From the NCBI GenBank assembly GCA_017450125.1, contig JAFSWZ010000010.1, positions 124,001 through 188,000 on the forward strand: a DNA stretch of 64,000 nt, given 5' to 3'. Positions 45,210 through 56,511 of the stretch are shown here, piece after piece. Within the stretch, counting starts at the first letter, position 1, and every line of letters begins with the position of its first letter. The notes below the pieces were generated by a model, which worked only from the letters and a program-made list of their open reading frames with translations, made no database searches and was not told the origin of the DNA. Source of the stretch: Synergistaceae bacterium. Its GTDB lineage: Bacteria; Synergistota; Synergistia; Synergistales; Aminobacteriaceae. The translations under genes and the position numbers were made by a program.

Positions 45210-46016
45210 ATGCCCGAAGATTTAGACCCGACTACCGCACGGCTTGTGTCCGAACTTGCCGCCGTAATACTCCCCAGCCTCACGAAATCCCTCGCCGCCG
45301 CAGTTCCTGCCCCTGACCTGTCCGGCGTAATCGAGCGCACAAACAGAGCCTCGCAGGACATGAAGGCACAGCTCGAGAAGGTCATACGCGCGGACATTGA
45401 GGAGAACAGGGCGGGGCGGAGCATAATCATGCAGTCAATCAGCAGCGTCCTTGAGGACATTGCGGCCTTGAAGCGGACGACGGAGAAATTGCCGACGAGC
45501 CTGACAGTTCCGCAGCAGAAGAACGATGACTCCGGCGTTCGGGAAGTCATGAAGAAGCTGGATGGCATATCGTCGCAGCTTGAGGAGGTAATTCACGGCC
45601 TGAAGAGTTTTGCGGAAGCCTACGCCGGACGGATGGAACAGACAGCCTCAGAAGTTCCGCAGGCTCCTGCGTACTCGTACAATGAAGCACAGCTCGAGAA
45701 GCTCATCACCCAGTCATTGCCGGGCCTTGAAGGATTCGTGAGGGCAAACGCAAAATCGCAGAGCCAGGAGCTGGAGGACTTTTCGCGGGAGATTTCGGCG
45801 TTGCACGAGCAGAGCGGCAAAGCATTGGTGCACGAGGTCAGCGGGAATGTTTCGGCGGAGCTCAGCAGGTACGGGGCGGAGATGCTGGGGAGGCTCAACG
45901 AGGAACGTGAAGGGCAGTTCGGGCAGGTAACGAAGACGCTGAAGGTGTTGATGATGATGTCGGGAGCATCAATTGTTATGAGCCTGCTTGCTCTGGTTCT
46001 GATGCTGTTCAGGTGA
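45210..46016 (+). CDS. Coiled-coil protein with C-terminal membrane anchor, unknown function
   Basis: A 268-residue protein, mostly charged helices, ending in a membrane helix (about residues 245-266, SGASIVMSLLALVLMLF). The membrane helix at the very C-terminus suggests a tail-anchored topology with the coiled coil in the cytoplasm. I recognise no domain. The frame extends upstream into hemC antisense sequence, but the start at 45210 fits an upstream GGAG and an extended -10 TGC-TATACT at 45161-45169 that fires away from hemC. Confidence 0.72.
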   Translation: MPEDLDPTTARLVSELAAVILPSLTKSLAAAVPAPDLSGVIERTNRASQDMKAQLEKVIRADIEENRAGRSIIMQSISSVLEDIAALKRTTEKLPTSLTVPQQKNDDSGVREVMKKLDGISSQLEEVIHGLKSFAEAYAGRMEQTASEVPQAPAYSYNEAQLEKLITQSLPGLEGFVRANAKSQSQELEDFSREISALHEQSGKALVHEVSGNVSAELSRYGAEMLGRLNEEREGQFGQVTKTLKVLMMMSGASIVMSLLALVLMLFR

Positions 46017-46092
46017 TGCTATAATTGGCCGATACTTATGGTGATAAATACAGCAAAAGAAGGTGTACAAGAATGCGTAAGGCGGGTATAAT
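46017..46092 (+). promoter_or_regulatory. Promoters upstream of the leucine-rich surface protein
   Basis: An extended -10 TGCTATAAT at 46017-46025 and a second site with TGTACA (46064-46069), 17 bases, TATAAT (46087-46092). The second would start transcription near 46099, giving a leader of about 65 bases before the small ORF at 46164. Confidence 0.6.
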
Positions 46093-46163
46093 ACGAGCCA
46101 CGAACCACGAACCCGTAATTTTGCCTTAACATTCCAAGTATACGAACTGAACAGAGAGGATAA

Positions 46164-46232
46164 ATGCCCTGCTGTCTGCCATGTGCGGACGGCGGGGTAA
46201 ATTTTTGTGCTTTTACAGGAGGCAGAACATGA
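46164..46232 (+). CDS. Putative cysteine-rich leader peptide (22 codons)
   Basis: ATG at 46164 has AGAGAGGA just upstream (short spacing). The predicted 22-residue peptide starts MPCCLPCADGG and has four cysteines, three of them within its first seven residues. Its stop codon TGA (46230-46232) overlaps the ATG of the surface-protein gene (ATGA), so the two are translationally coupled. The coding sequence runs through the hairpin at 46165-46206. The layout resembles an amino-acid attenuator, but no translation evidence is available. Confidence 0.45.
   Translation: MPCCLPCADGGVNFCAFTGGRT
46165..46206 (+). terminator. Terminator-like hairpin within the leader (possible attenuator)
   Basis: CCCTGCTGTC (46167-46176) pairs with GACGGCGGGG (46188-46197), ten pairs with some G-U wobbles and two more at the base, around an 11-base loop. 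TAAATTTTTG follows. It lies between the promoter and the surface-protein gene, inside the small ORF. Confidence 0.6.
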
Positions 46233-48337
46233 GAAGATTCAGGTTGATTGTGCTGGCGGTAATGTTGCTGGCGATGTGCGGGACAGCTTGGGGGAGCGTA
46301 ACCATCAACGCGGCGAACTTCCCCGATGCGAACTTCAGGCAGTACGTCAAGAACTTTGACGACAACAATAACAACGTGCTTGACGACGACGAGATAAGGC
46401 AGGTAAGAAATATCATAGTGGTGAACAGCTCTATAACCAGCCTGAAGGGGATAGAGTACTTCACGGCCTTGACGCAGCTCGATTGCAGTTACAACCAGCT
46501 GACAGCCCTTGACTTGAGCAGGAACACGGCCTTGACGACGCTGAACTGCACAAGCAACCGTTTGACCTCGCTGAACGTTGGCATGTGCATAAACTTGACC
46601 ACGCTGTACTGCTCGGGGAACTATCTGGCCGGTGTTGACCTGAGCAAGAACATCGTCTTGAAGTATCTGTACTGCGGCTTCAATATAGGCATGGTGAACG
46701 GCTCTTACGAGTTCAAGCTGACGGACTTCATGGAAGCATACCGCATCAGCGACATTCTCGGCACTCCCAATTACTATGACGATGTTTACATGTACTACAG
46801 CACCTATTCTGCCATCTATTACAACAAATATTCCATTAGTTCGCTTAACACCTCTTCGAGCGGATATGTCCTGCTCTTCCCCAAGACGACAAACACGCTC
46901 GACCACATCTATTACCGTCCCTCCAACTCTCACCTTACTGTATTTGTGTACCCTTCTGTTGCGTCGTCAGGCGGCGGAGGAAGTGATTCAGACAGCGGAG
47001 AGATTCCGTTAATCAGGACAGACGCACTCGACAGCGCAACAGTAGGCTCGCAGTACTCCTGCCAGCTCTCAGCTTCAGGAGCTTCACCAATGACGTGGAA
47101 GGTCAAAGGCAACCTTCCTGACGGTCTCGTAATGAGCACTGAAGGACTCATCAGCGGCATTTCCACAAAGAAGGGCAAGAAGCGATTCACTGTAACGGTC
47201 TCGAACGCAAACGGTTCAGACAAGAAAACTCTCAGCATAACCGTCTATGAACTTCCGCAGATTATCACAGACACCCTCAAGAATGCTACTGTGGGCAAGA
47301 CTTATAACGCAGTAATCAAGAAAAGGGGAACATCTCCGCTAGTGCTGTCCCTTGAAGGCAGTCTGCCGGAAGGAATGAAGTTCAACCCGAAGAACGCCAA
47401 AATCACAGGCAAGCCGAAAACTATCGACGCGTGCGGAACGTACACTCTGACCTTTACCCTGCTGAACCCCGTCGGTAAAGCCACAAAAACCTTCACGCTT
47501 GACGTTGATGCAGTAACTCCTTCGTTCACGACAAAGAGCCTCAAGACCGGGACTTACGGGAAACCCTACAAAGCAGCAATCAAGACTAAGGGCTCAGGCC
47601 CGATAACGCTGACTGCTGAGAATCTGCCTGAAGGACTGTACCTGAACTCCGAGACGGGCACTATCGAGGGTACTCCGCTCGAAGTCTGCACAAAACGCAC
47701 GATAACGCTGACTGCCGACAACGGATGGTCTAGTACTGTGCATAAAGACTTTCTGCTGACGATAAAAGCCGTTGCCCCGAAGATTACGACAACCGCTCTC
47801 CCCGAAGGCACTGCCGGTTCGGAGTACAGCACGGCACTCTATGCAGAAGGCACGCCCGACATAACATGGAGCGCGGTGAATCTCCCTGCTGGACTGGGCA
47901 TAACTGCGGACGGGCAGATTTTGGGAGTTCCCAGAGAGAACGGGAGGTTCAGCGTGAAAATCACGGCCGCGAACTATGCCAAGAGCGTAAAGAAGACCAT
48001 GAAGCTGGTTATACATGAAGCACCCACCATCACGGACACAGGAACGGCAGGAAGTACTGCGGATGTCCTCGCTGTTGTTGCTGTCCTGCCGGAAGTGTCG
48101 GCTGACGTGCCTGGAATGTACGACTTCGCTGTAACCCTGAGCGACGATGCACAGCCCGGAGAAGAGTTAGTGTATCTCGCTGGCAGCTCCGAGCCGTCGG
48201 AGGATGACACAATCGCGGAGTTCGCGGACGAGGACGGAGAAGAGATAGCGGCCGTTCCCGAGAACCGCAAGGTAACCGTCAGTGTGTGGCTTCGGAAAGG
48301 AGTAACCTACAAGCCCGCAATTGCCGTAAAACGCTGA
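46229..48337 (+). CDS. Exported leucine-rich-repeat surface protein with He_PIG-like domains
   Basis: About 702 residues. A signal peptide (MRRFRLIVLAVMLLAMCGTAWG) is followed by an EF-hand-like FDDNNNNVLDDDEI, then leucine-rich repeats with a cysteine at a fixed position (LTQLDCSYNQLTALDLS, about residues 75-155). A Gly/Ser linker leads into four or five Ig-like repeats of about 85-90 residues (LPDGLVMSTEGLISG, LPEGMKFNPKNAKITG, LPEGLYLNSETGTIEG, LPAGLGITADGQILG). The C-terminal 100 residues form a separate beta-rich domain. It is probably a surface adhesin. Start ATG 46229 follows ACAGGAGG. Confidence 0.85.
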   Translation: MRRFRLIVLAVMLLAMCGTAWGSVTINAANFPDANFRQYVKNFDDNNNNVLDDDEIRQVRNIIVVNSSITSLKGIEYFTALTQLDCSYNQLTALDLSRNTALTTLNCTSNRLTSLNVGMCINLTTLYCSGNYLAGVDLSKNIVLKYLYCGFNIGMVNGSYEFKLTDFMEAYRISDILGTPNYYDDVYMYYSTYSAIYYNKYSISSLNTSSSGYVLLFPKTTNTLDHIYYRPSNSHLTVFVYPSVASSGGGGSDSDSGEIPLIRTDALDSATVGSQYSCQLSASGASPMTWKVKGNLPDGLVMSTEGLISGISTKKGKKRFTVTVSNANGSDKKTLSITVYELPQIITDTLKNATVGKTYNAVIKKRGTSPLVLSLEGSLPEGMKFNPKNAKITGKPKTIDACGTYTLTFTLLNPVGKATKTFTLDVDAVTPSFTTKSLKTGTYGKPYKAAIKTKGSGPITLTAENLPEGLYLNSETGTIEGTPLEVCTKRTITLTADNGWSSTVHKDFLLTIKAVAPKITTTALPEGTAGSEYSTALYAEGTPDITWSAVNLPAGLGITADGQILGVPRENGRFSVKITAANYAKSVKKTMKLVIHEAPTITDTGTAGSTADVLAVVAVLPEVSADVPGMYDFAVTLSDDAQPGEELVYLAGSSEPSEDDTIAEFADEDGEEIAAVPENRKVTVSVWLRKGVTYKPAIAVKR

Positions 48338-48340
48338 AAG

Positions 48341-48373
48341 AAAAGCCCCTCCCGATGAAGGAGGGGTTATTTG
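48341..48373. terminator. Bidirectional terminator between the surface protein and the WecG fusion gene
   Basis: CCCCTCC (48346-48352) pairs with GGAGGGG (48360-48366) around a seven-base loop, with TTATTTG on the right and, for the minus strand, CTTTTCTTT on the left. Confidence 0.88.
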
Positions 48374-48374
48374 T

Positions 48375-51790
<3,416 letters not shown>

Positions 51791-51885
51791 GATATATCCT
51801 CCTTCTCTGAATAATTAACGTACCTGCCAATCCTAAGAATCATTGAAACCAAGAACACCGCCTTTCGCGGAGTATATTAGCACAC

Positions 51886-51918
51886 AAAAAAAGTACCGGC
51901 CTTTGCACCGATACTTTA
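51886..51918 (-). terminator. Orphan rho-independent terminator on the minus strand upstream of ribH
   Basis: On the minus strand AAAGTATCGG pairs with CCGGTACTTT (plus 51891-51918), followed by a run of eight T (A run at 51886-51893). The one imperfect pair is a G-U on the minus strand and a C-A clash on the plus strand, so the hairpin belongs to a minus-strand RNA. No annotated minus-strand gene lies upstream within 130 bases. Confidence 0.75.
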
Positions 51919-52010
51919 GGGACTTTGCAAAATGCCTCTCTAGGACATCCCCCGACGCAGACAGGAAGAAGCCCGCGCTCCATGTAGGCCTCCCGTCAAA
52001 ATGCACATGC
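51919..52010 (-). ncRNA. Candidate small RNA ending at the orphan terminator
   Basis: About 90-120 bases between the mtnA promoter and the minus-strand terminator contain no open frame but several short complementary segments (GGGA with TCCC, GCCT with AGGC, ACAT with ATGT). I compared it with 6S RNA, SRP RNA and FMN or SAM aptamers and found no convincing match. A promoter on the minus strand is only weakly suggested (TATAGC near 52012-52017). Confidence 0.25.
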
Positions 52011-52016
52011 TATAAT
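52008..52016 (+). promoter_or_regulatory. Extended -10 promoter of mtnA
   Basis: TGC-TATAAT, exact extended -10, about 38 bases upstream of the mtnA ATG. The -35 region is weak. Confidence 0.65.
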
Positions 52017-52053
52017 CAGCGGGCAAGGAATCCCAAAAACGAAGGCGGCAATC

Positions 52054-53106
52054 ATGCACATATTATCAGTCGAAACAGTATCGCTTGACGACGACGCACT
52101 TGTTATCCTCGACCAGACAAAGCTCCCTAACAGCATCGAGATACTTCACCTCACGACACAGCCGGAAATCTGGCGGGCAATCCGTACCCTCCAGGTCAGA
52201 GGAGCACCGGCCATCGGAATAGCGGCGGCATTCGGCGTGTACCTTGCGGCGAGGGACATTCACGCGGAGGACTACATGTCGTTCTTCGTGCAGTTCCACG
52301 AGGCAAAGGAGTACCTGAACTCCGCGCGTCCGACGGCAGTAAATCTCTCGTGGGCACTTAACCGAATGGAGAAGGTTGTTACGGACAACGAAGGCAGGAG
52401 CATTGAAGGGATAGTTGAACTTCTGCGGAGGGAAGCCATCGCAATCAAGGCAGAGGACACGGAGATGTGCAGGAAGATCGGCGAATGGGGGCTGACACTC
52501 ATTCACGACGGCGACGGAATACTGACCCACTGCAACGCCGGGCAGTTAGCGACCTCGAAATACGGGACAGCTTTAGCCCCGATACATCTCGGCCGTGAAA
52601 GAGGAATGAATTTCCGTGTGTACTGCGACGAGACGAGGCCTCTGCTTCAGGGCGCGCGGCTCTCGACGTTCGAGCTTCTGGCTGACGGCGTGGACACCAC
52701 ATTAATCTGCGACAACATGGCTTCGCAGGTCATGAAGAACGGCTGGATTGATGCTGTGTTTGTGGGGTGCGACAGAGTAGCGGCGAACGGGGACGCGTGC
52801 AACAAAATCGGCACGTCAGGCGTGGCAATTCTCGCGAAACATTACGGGATACCGTTCTACGTTCTCGGGCCGACATCGACAATCGACATGAGCATTTCGA
52901 CGGGAGCAGACATCGTGATAGAAGAGCGTCCGGCTGAAGAGGTTACGGAGATGTGGTACAGCCGGAGGATGGCACCTGAGGGCGTGAAGGTCTACAACCC
53001 TGCGTTCGACGTAACAGACCATGCACTGATTACGGGAATCGTTACGGAGCACGGGATTGCTTGGCCGCCGTATACTGAGAGCCTGAAAGAGCTCTTCGCG
53101 AACTAG
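52054..53106 (+). CDS. mtnA: S-methyl-5-thioribose-1-phosphate isomerase
   Basis: A 350-residue member of the eIF2B-like sugar phosphate isomerase family with [18 protein letters not shown] near residue 48, [18 protein letters not shown] near 158 (catalytic Cys), [18 protein letters not shown] near 190 and [17 protein letters not shown] near 238. It isomerises methylthioribose-1-phosphate in methionine salvage; some members act on related deoxysugar phosphates. No other salvage genes are nearby. The end overlaps the convergent gene by four bases. Confidence 0.93.
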   Translation: MHILSVETVSLDDDALVILDQTKLPNSIEILHLTTQPEIWRAIRTLQVRGAPAIGIAAAFGVYLAARDIHAEDYMSFFVQFHEAKEYLNSARPTAVNLSWALNRMEKVVTDNEGRSIEGIVELLRREAIAIKAEDTEMCRKIGEWGLTLIHDGDGILTHCNAGQLATSKYGTALAPIHLGRERGMNFRVYCDETRPLLQGARLSTFELLADGVDTTLICDNMASQVMKNGWIDAVFVGCDRVAANGDACNKIGTSGVAILAKHYGIPFYVLGPTSTIDMSISTGADIVIEERPAEEVTEMWYSRRMAPEGVKVYNPAFDVTDHALITGIVTEHGIAWPPYTESLKELFAN

Positions 53107-54020
53107 TCCGGCGCAAAAAATTCGCGCTGAGCTCGGGGTGTCCTGTCGAGATTCTTCATGTAGGCATCATAGTCTTTCGCTATGTGCCCTATGTCCCAAG
53201 CCATATATCCCATGTCGGTCAGGTCTGCGGCCATTGCAGTTGCTGTAGGTCCGAGTATCAGGCATATAAGCGTGTCCTTGCTGACGTTGCTGGAGATGTC
53301 CCGCAGTATCGAGTCGTATGCGCCGAATGCATGTTTTGACGGAGCGTCGATGATGACTTTGCTGGCGGCGTGCTCGAAGATGTCATAATCCAGTTTGGCG
53401 AGGACGCTTTTTCCTGTAACAAGGGCTATCTTCCTGCCCTCAAAGAGCTTCTTCTTCCTGCGTACAAAGTCAGCATACGCATCGTTATCCGCAAAACGGA
53501 AGAAGCCGCACAGACATGTAGCATCAAGATAAGTTGTTTCGGGATTGGCGTGCTCCATGAAGAATCTTCGCAGCTGCGTATCCATCTTGTAATGGAACGC
53601 TACTCCTTCTTCCGTGATGTTCTGAAGCCGTACGGAATGGAAATAAAGCCCGTTAATTCCCACGTACATATCATCACGCTTGTCCTGCAGAACCCGGTAC
53701 ATTTTCTCCGAAAGCGCTGGGTCATACTTCTGGAACCGTATATCACGACCCTGCATTATGGCAACTTCACCGTCTCCGAACCGTGCGAAGCTCTTGGGCT
53801 GTTCTTCGAGGCGGCTCAAGCTGTGGTGCATGTCCAGAATCTCGGGAACGTGCGGCATAACCAGTTCGCGCAGTTCGTCCAGCTGAAACAGGCAGTCTTC
53901 AAGTATCTCGTCTTTCAGGGTTACTTGAATGTCATTCTTGATGAGAAACTTAATGTTGTTGAGGAATCTTTCTGTGTCCCAGACGCGGAAAAGTGTACGT
54001 ACCTTGCTGAGTATTCCCAT
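53103..54020 (-). CDS. GT-D fold glycosyltransferase (DUF1792 type)
   Basis: A 305-residue protein with a helical N-terminal region (1-95) and a GT-D glycosyltransferase domain starting [27 protein letters not shown] near residue 98, then [23 protein letters not shown] and [14 protein letters not shown]. The DxE motif in FGDGE is the family's metal-binding site. Relatives glycosylate serine-rich adhesins or glycans. An in-frame TGA lies six bases before the ATG, fixing the start region. Confidence 0.83.
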   Translation of the reverse strand: MGILSKVRTLFRVWDTERFLNNIKFLIKNDIQVTLKDEILEDCLFQLDELRELVMPHVPEILDMHHSLSRLEEQPKSFARFGDGEVAIMQGRDIRFQKYDPALSEKMYRVLQDKRDDMYVGINGLYFHSVRLQNITEEGVAFHYKMDTQLRRFFMEHANPETTYLDATCLCGFFRFADNDAYADFVRRKKKLFEGRKIALVTGKSVLAKLDYDIFEHAASKVIIDAPSKHAFGAYDSILRDISSNVSKDTLICLILGPTATAMAADLTDMGYMAWDIGHIAKDYDAYMKNLDRTPRAQREFFAPD

Positions 54021-54279
54021 CTGTCAGTCCCTGCCTTTCACGGAAGCAGACAGGACACGAGCCTGACAGGGTGATTTTAGAGCAAAAGAGTCAACGCCGA
54101 ACGCCGAACGCCGAATTTTACACGACCTTTCATTGAGTGTCAATCCTTTCACTAATACTATTGCCGCAGCTTCGAACTGCTACATTGTAACATGGCGCGG
54201 GCGAAAATTTTTTGTGCCTCCTGAAATTGTTTGAGTGTATCATATACAGATTATTTTGCTCAGGAGGAAGTATCACATC
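54021..54279. promoter_or_regulatory. Intergenic region with a heptamer repeat and the flavoprotein promoter
   Basis: Three copies of AACGCCG (54093-54113) lie about 75 bases upstream of the GT-D gene. On the plus strand TTGAGT (54133-54138), 17 bases and TACTAT (54156-54161) form a promoter for the flavoprotein gene, leaving a leader of about 110 bases that ends in CAGGAGGAAG. No small gene is evident. Confidence 0.55.
54093..54113. repeat. Heptanucleotide repeat, three AACGCCG units
   Basis: Three perfect tandem heptamers in the intergenic region between two divergent genes. Copy-number change would alter promoter spacing, not a reading frame. Confidence 0.85.
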
Positions 54280-56475
54280 TTGAATGTCTTGAAAGTTTTT
54301 GCTGTCTCATTGATGCTGCTGGCCTCTGCCTCGCCTTCTCTCTCTGCTTCCCGCCAGCCCAGAAGTTCCTACGAGATCATCATTGCCGGAGGAGGCACAG
54401 GAGGAATCTCCGCCGCAATCCAGGCCGCAAGAATGGGAGCAAACGTTCTCGTCGTCGAGCCCAGCACGTGGATCGGAGGCCAAGCAACCGCCGCAGGAGT
54501 CTCCAACATGGACGACATGAGCCGGCAGAAGAGCGGAATATACGCTGAGTTCATCAGCCGCATAAAGAGTTATTACGACTCGCGGGGCAAGTCTATGGGT
54601 ACATGCTACTGGGACTCACGGAGTACAGCCTTTGAGCCCCACGTCGGGCAGGAAGCATTAGTGGGCATGATTAACGAGGCACGCAGGCACGGGACGCTGG
54701 AGTTCCTGATGCACTCGGAGATTATCAGCGTGCAGAAGGACAAGAACACTGTTACCGGCGTAACGGTCAGAACCGGCGACAACTCTACGCGGCGTTATAC
54801 CTGCAAGGTTCTTATTGACGCGACGGAATACGGGGACGTTCTGCCTCTCGCAGGAGCTGAGTACAGGGCGGGAAACTCTGTCTCGAAGTTCCTCAACCAT
54901 GACGCAATGATTCAGAACATCACATGGACAGTAGTGCTCCACAAGTACGCGAGCGGAGTTCCCTCGCACCTGCGGCCTTCGCGGCCTCTTCCGGGCTACG
55001 AGCTGGCGAAACGCAACTATGAGAGCTTCGTCAGTGCCGACGGCTTCAACTTCAGGAACACGTACCCCGTCGCAACACCAGTAAACTTCATGACGCACAA
55101 CGCCTACAGAGGACTTCCCGACAGCTCCAACCCCTACAGCTACGACGCGGACAAAGAGAACCGCCCCTACATCACCAAGACCAGCGTGAACTGGGGCAAC
55201 GATTACCCGGGAACATACGGCTGGACGGACGGACGCAGAGGACTTCCCGTAAGCTACCTTGAGGACAGGAATTTGCGGCTTCAGGTCGAGCGCGAGGCAC
55301 TCATCAAGACACTGCACTTCATCTGGTACGTACAAAACGAACTCGGCGAAGAATGGTCAGTTGCTGATGACGAGTACAAGAACAGAATCCTTCCCGAAGC
55401 AGCACGCGGCCTTCCTCAGGACTGGCAGGAGATAGTCCGCCGGATACCCGTCATCCCCTACGTCAGAGAATCAAGGCGCGTAATCGGCAGGCACACTCTG
55501 ACATCACACGAGCTCCTGCAGAACTCCTTGAGCTACAGGGACGGACAGACAAGCCACGAGTTCAACAACGCAATAGCAATCGGCGGATACATTCTCGATC
55601 TTCACGGAGCAAACACGGACGCAGACATGGAGTGGGATCTTGAGGAACGTGCTCAGTCTGCGATGATAAACAGGCCTCGCGGACCGTTTCAGGTGCCGAT
55701 GGACATTCTTGTTCCGGCGAAGGTTGACGGGCTAATTGCGGCAGAGAAGAACTTGTCGATGACCCGCCTTGCTTCCGGAGCACTGAGGCTTCAGCCCATA
55801 ACAATGATGACGGGGCAGGCCGCAGGAGCACTCGCGGCATTATGCGTGAAGGACGGAAAGCAGCCCCGCGAGGTTCACCCGATGCGCGTTCAGTGGGAGC
55901 TTCTGAAGGCTGGAGTGTCTCTGTCGCTGTGCAAGTACTCTGACGTTCCGCCGGAACACAGCATCAACAAGAGCGTACAGGTCTCCAACATGTGGGGGCT
56001 AATTCCTGCCAACGAATACCCTCATGCGCCGTCCTACAAGATCGACGACATAGACGACCCCGTCATCGCAATGGCACTCATCAAGGGAGCGGACAAAGGA
56101 GTCTTTGGCGTGAACGACATAATCACCCGCTACGACATGAACGGCATTCTTCGGCGGGCGCAGGAAGCGATGAAGATTCCGGCGAAGGGTGATGTTCTGG
56201 AGGGCAAGGGACACAACCTGCTTTCTCGCGGAGACCTCGCTAAGGCGGTGTACGACGCTTTTCCGGCACTGAGGGACATAAAGCCTGCAAGAAACGCGCA
56301 CATACCCTTCAAGGTCGGCAAGCACAGGAACTCGGAGTACGTGGAAGTTCTCGGGAAGCTGGGGGTTCTGGATGTGTACGGAATAGAGAGCGAGTTCTAT
56401 TACGGCCGCCCTGTAACTAAAGGCGAGGCAGCTGATGTTGTGGTGAGAGCCTGCGTAGCTGCCTCAGGAATGTAG
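54280..56475 (+). CDS. Exported FAD-dependent oxidoreductase with SLH-like C-terminus
   Basis: About 731 residues. A signal peptide (VLKVFAVSLMLLASASPSLSA) precedes a FAD-binding domain with EIIIAGGGTGGISAAIQAARMGANVLVVEP and WIGGQATAAGVSNMDD near residues 33-80, and LIDATEYGDVLPLAGAEYRAG near 185. The last 140 residues have repeated motifs such as YDMNGILRRAQEA, LSRGDLAKAVYDAF and VTKGEAADVVVRAC, like S-layer homology repeats. No twin arginine is visible. The start is probably TTG at 54280 or 54289, since AGGAGGAAG is upstream and no ATG fits. Substrate unknown; it likely works at the cell surface. Confidence 0.82.
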   Translation: MNVLKVFAVSLMLLASASPSLSASRQPRSSYEIIIAGGGTGGISAAIQAARMGANVLVVEPSTWIGGQATAAGVSNMDDMSRQKSGIYAEFISRIKSYYDSRGKSMGTCYWDSRSTAFEPHVGQEALVGMINEARRHGTLEFLMHSEIISVQKDKNTVTGVTVRTGDNSTRRYTCKVLIDATEYGDVLPLAGAEYRAGNSVSKFLNHDAMIQNITWTVVLHKYASGVPSHLRPSRPLPGYELAKRNYESFVSADGFNFRNTYPVATPVNFMTHNAYRGLPDSSNPYSYDADKENRPYITKTSVNWGNDYPGTYGWTDGRRGLPVSYLEDRNLRLQVEREALIKTLHFIWYVQNELGEEWSVADDEYKNRILPEAARGLPQDWQEIVRRIPVIPYVRESRRVIGRHTLTSHELLQNSLSYRDGQTSHEFNNAIAIGGYILDLHGANTDADMEWDLEERAQSAMINRPRGPFQVPMDILVPAKVDGLIAAEKNLSMTRLASGALRLQPITMMTGQAAGALAALCVKDGKQPREVHPMRVQWELLKAGVSLSLCKYSDVPPEHSINKSVQVSNMWGLIPANEYPHAPSYKIDDIDDPVIAMALIKGADKGVFGVNDIITRYDMNGILRRAQEAMKIPAKGDVLEGKGHNLLSRGDLAKAVYDAFPALRDIKPARNAHIPFKVGKHRNSEYVEVLGKLGVLDVYGIESEFYYGRPVTKGEAADVVVRACVAASGM

Positions 56476-56476
56476 C

Positions 56477-56511
56477 AGAAAATCTCCCGCTCTCAGTCTC
56501 TGGGGGCGGGA
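56477..56511 (-). terminator. Terminator overlapping the symporter stop codon
   Basis: TCCCGC (56485-56490) pairs with GCGGGA (56506-56511). On the minus strand it is followed by GATTTTC. The hairpin includes the last codons of the symporter gene. Confidence 0.65.

Noticed and set aside
46019-46933. Minus-strand open frame of about 300 codons opposite the start of the surface-protein gene
   Set aside because: No ribosome binding site, no recognisable domain, and it runs across the leader, signal peptide and LRR region of a clear plus-strand gene.
51919-52053. FMN or SAM riboswitch upstream of ribH or mtnA
   Set aside because: An AGCCCGCG string resembles part of the FMN aptamer, but the other conserved aptamer segments are missing on both strands; no SAM-I core either.
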